From: Pseudomonadota bacterium | GTDB taxonomy: Bacteria; Pseudomonadota; Alphaproteobacteria; Sphingomonadales; Sphingomonadaceae | Assembly (NCBI GenBank): GCA_023386515.1 | Contig: JAEWJQ010000246.1 | Span: 1 to 15,114, forward strand | Reading direction: 5' to 3' | Length of the DNA: 15,114 bases | Shown: piece after piece, positions 14,932-15,114 of the stretch | How positions within the stretch are numbered: position 1 is the first letter of the stretch | How the letters are laid out: every line of letters starts with the position of its first letter | Notes under the pieces: model-generated | Told to the model about the DNA's origin: nothing | The model's database searches: none | The model's input: only the letters and a program-made list of their open reading frames with translations | Position numbers and translations under genes: made by a program

Positions 14932-15114
14932 TCACCCCCCGGTCGGAGGGGCTGCGTGGACGGGATCAGGCGCGGACACCAGACGTAGCGTCTGCACCTG
15001 ACTGTCCGGATCGATCCGCCGCGTGCGACCGATGTGCGCGACCTTGACCGCGCGTCCCGTCTGCAGCGCCTCGACAATCGCCTCGATGACCACAAGGTCG
15101 GCCAGCCCTTCTTC
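14932..15114 (-). CDS. C-terminus of a Gfo/Idh/MocA-family oxidoreductase (partial)
   Basis: Only the last 60 codons lie in the window; the gene continues past the right edge. The frame from 15114 to TGA at 14932-14934 starts EEGLADLVVIEAIVEALQTG and continues RAVKVAHIGRTRR, ending HAAPPTGG. The pattern EGLxDLxxIEAIxEAxxTGR is the usual C-terminal helix of NAD(P)-dependent sugar dehydrogenases such as glucose-fructose oxidoreductase. There it closes the C-terminal alpha/beta domain next to the active site. The substrate cannot be told from this fragment, and the nucleotide-binding half is outside. The final part after the helix (about 30 residues) is not conserved in appearance. Confidence 0.72.
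   Translation of the reverse strand, partial: EEGLADLVVIEAIVEALQTGRAVKVAHIGRTRRIDPDSQVQTLRLVSAPDPVHAAPPTGG

Noticed and set aside
14685..15095. 136-codon open frame on - at the right end
   Set aside because: Arg/Cys-rich product with no motif. The other minus frame there encodes a recognisable Gfo/Idh/MocA C-terminus.

Overview
The window is GC-rich and looks like chromosomal DNA of an aerobic alphaproteobacterium, most likely a sphingomonad (Sphingomonadaceae). The reasons are the coding style, a TonB receptor beside an S9 peptidase, a GH3 enzyme behind a LacI-type operator, and a MesX/MesD pair. This assignment is by inference only; there is no rRNA or other marker gene. The window opens with a run of 33 C, which looks like a contig edge or sequencing artefact.

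Layout. (1) 1-3030: poly-C, a LacI-type operator, and a secreted GH3 beta-glycosidase (probably a beta-xylosidase) with an inserted PA14 domain, on +. (2) 3130-7897, on -: a TonB-dependent receptor followed by a secreted S9 (DPP IV-type) serine peptidase, with the intergenic hairpin 3098-3118 between the peptidase and the convergent GH3 gene. (3) 7898-8430: a 533-base gene-free and locally AT-rich stretch with three inverted repeats, upstream of the receptor. (4) 8431-10880, on -: a methionine-synthesis unit. It reads operator-like palindrome, -35 box, cobalamin riboswitch, mesX (DUF1852), mesD (core-MetE-like methionine synthase). (5) 11076-14131, on -: an AI-2E family permease with an unusual C-terminal alpha/beta domain, coupled by an ATGA overlap to a YihY/BrkB family membrane protein. 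(6) 14366-14752, on +: a small conserved protein of unknown function. (7) 14932-15114, on -: the C-terminus of a Gfo/Idh/MocA-type oxidoreductase, cut by the window end.

The most interesting part is region 4. MesD is a shortened, cobalamin-independent methionine synthase that in characterised relatives needs MesX. Here both genes sit behind a well-formed B12 riboswitch, and a 16-bp perfect palindrome resembling SahR/ArsR-type methionine-cycle operators lies just upstream of the -35 box. The arrangement suggests a backup methionine synthase that is shut off when B12 allows MetH to work and is also tuned by methionine-cycle status. The leader also carries a second copy of the riboswitch P1 3' strand, which could act as a competing strand.

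I saw no tRNA, rRNA, CRISPR array, transposase or phage gene.
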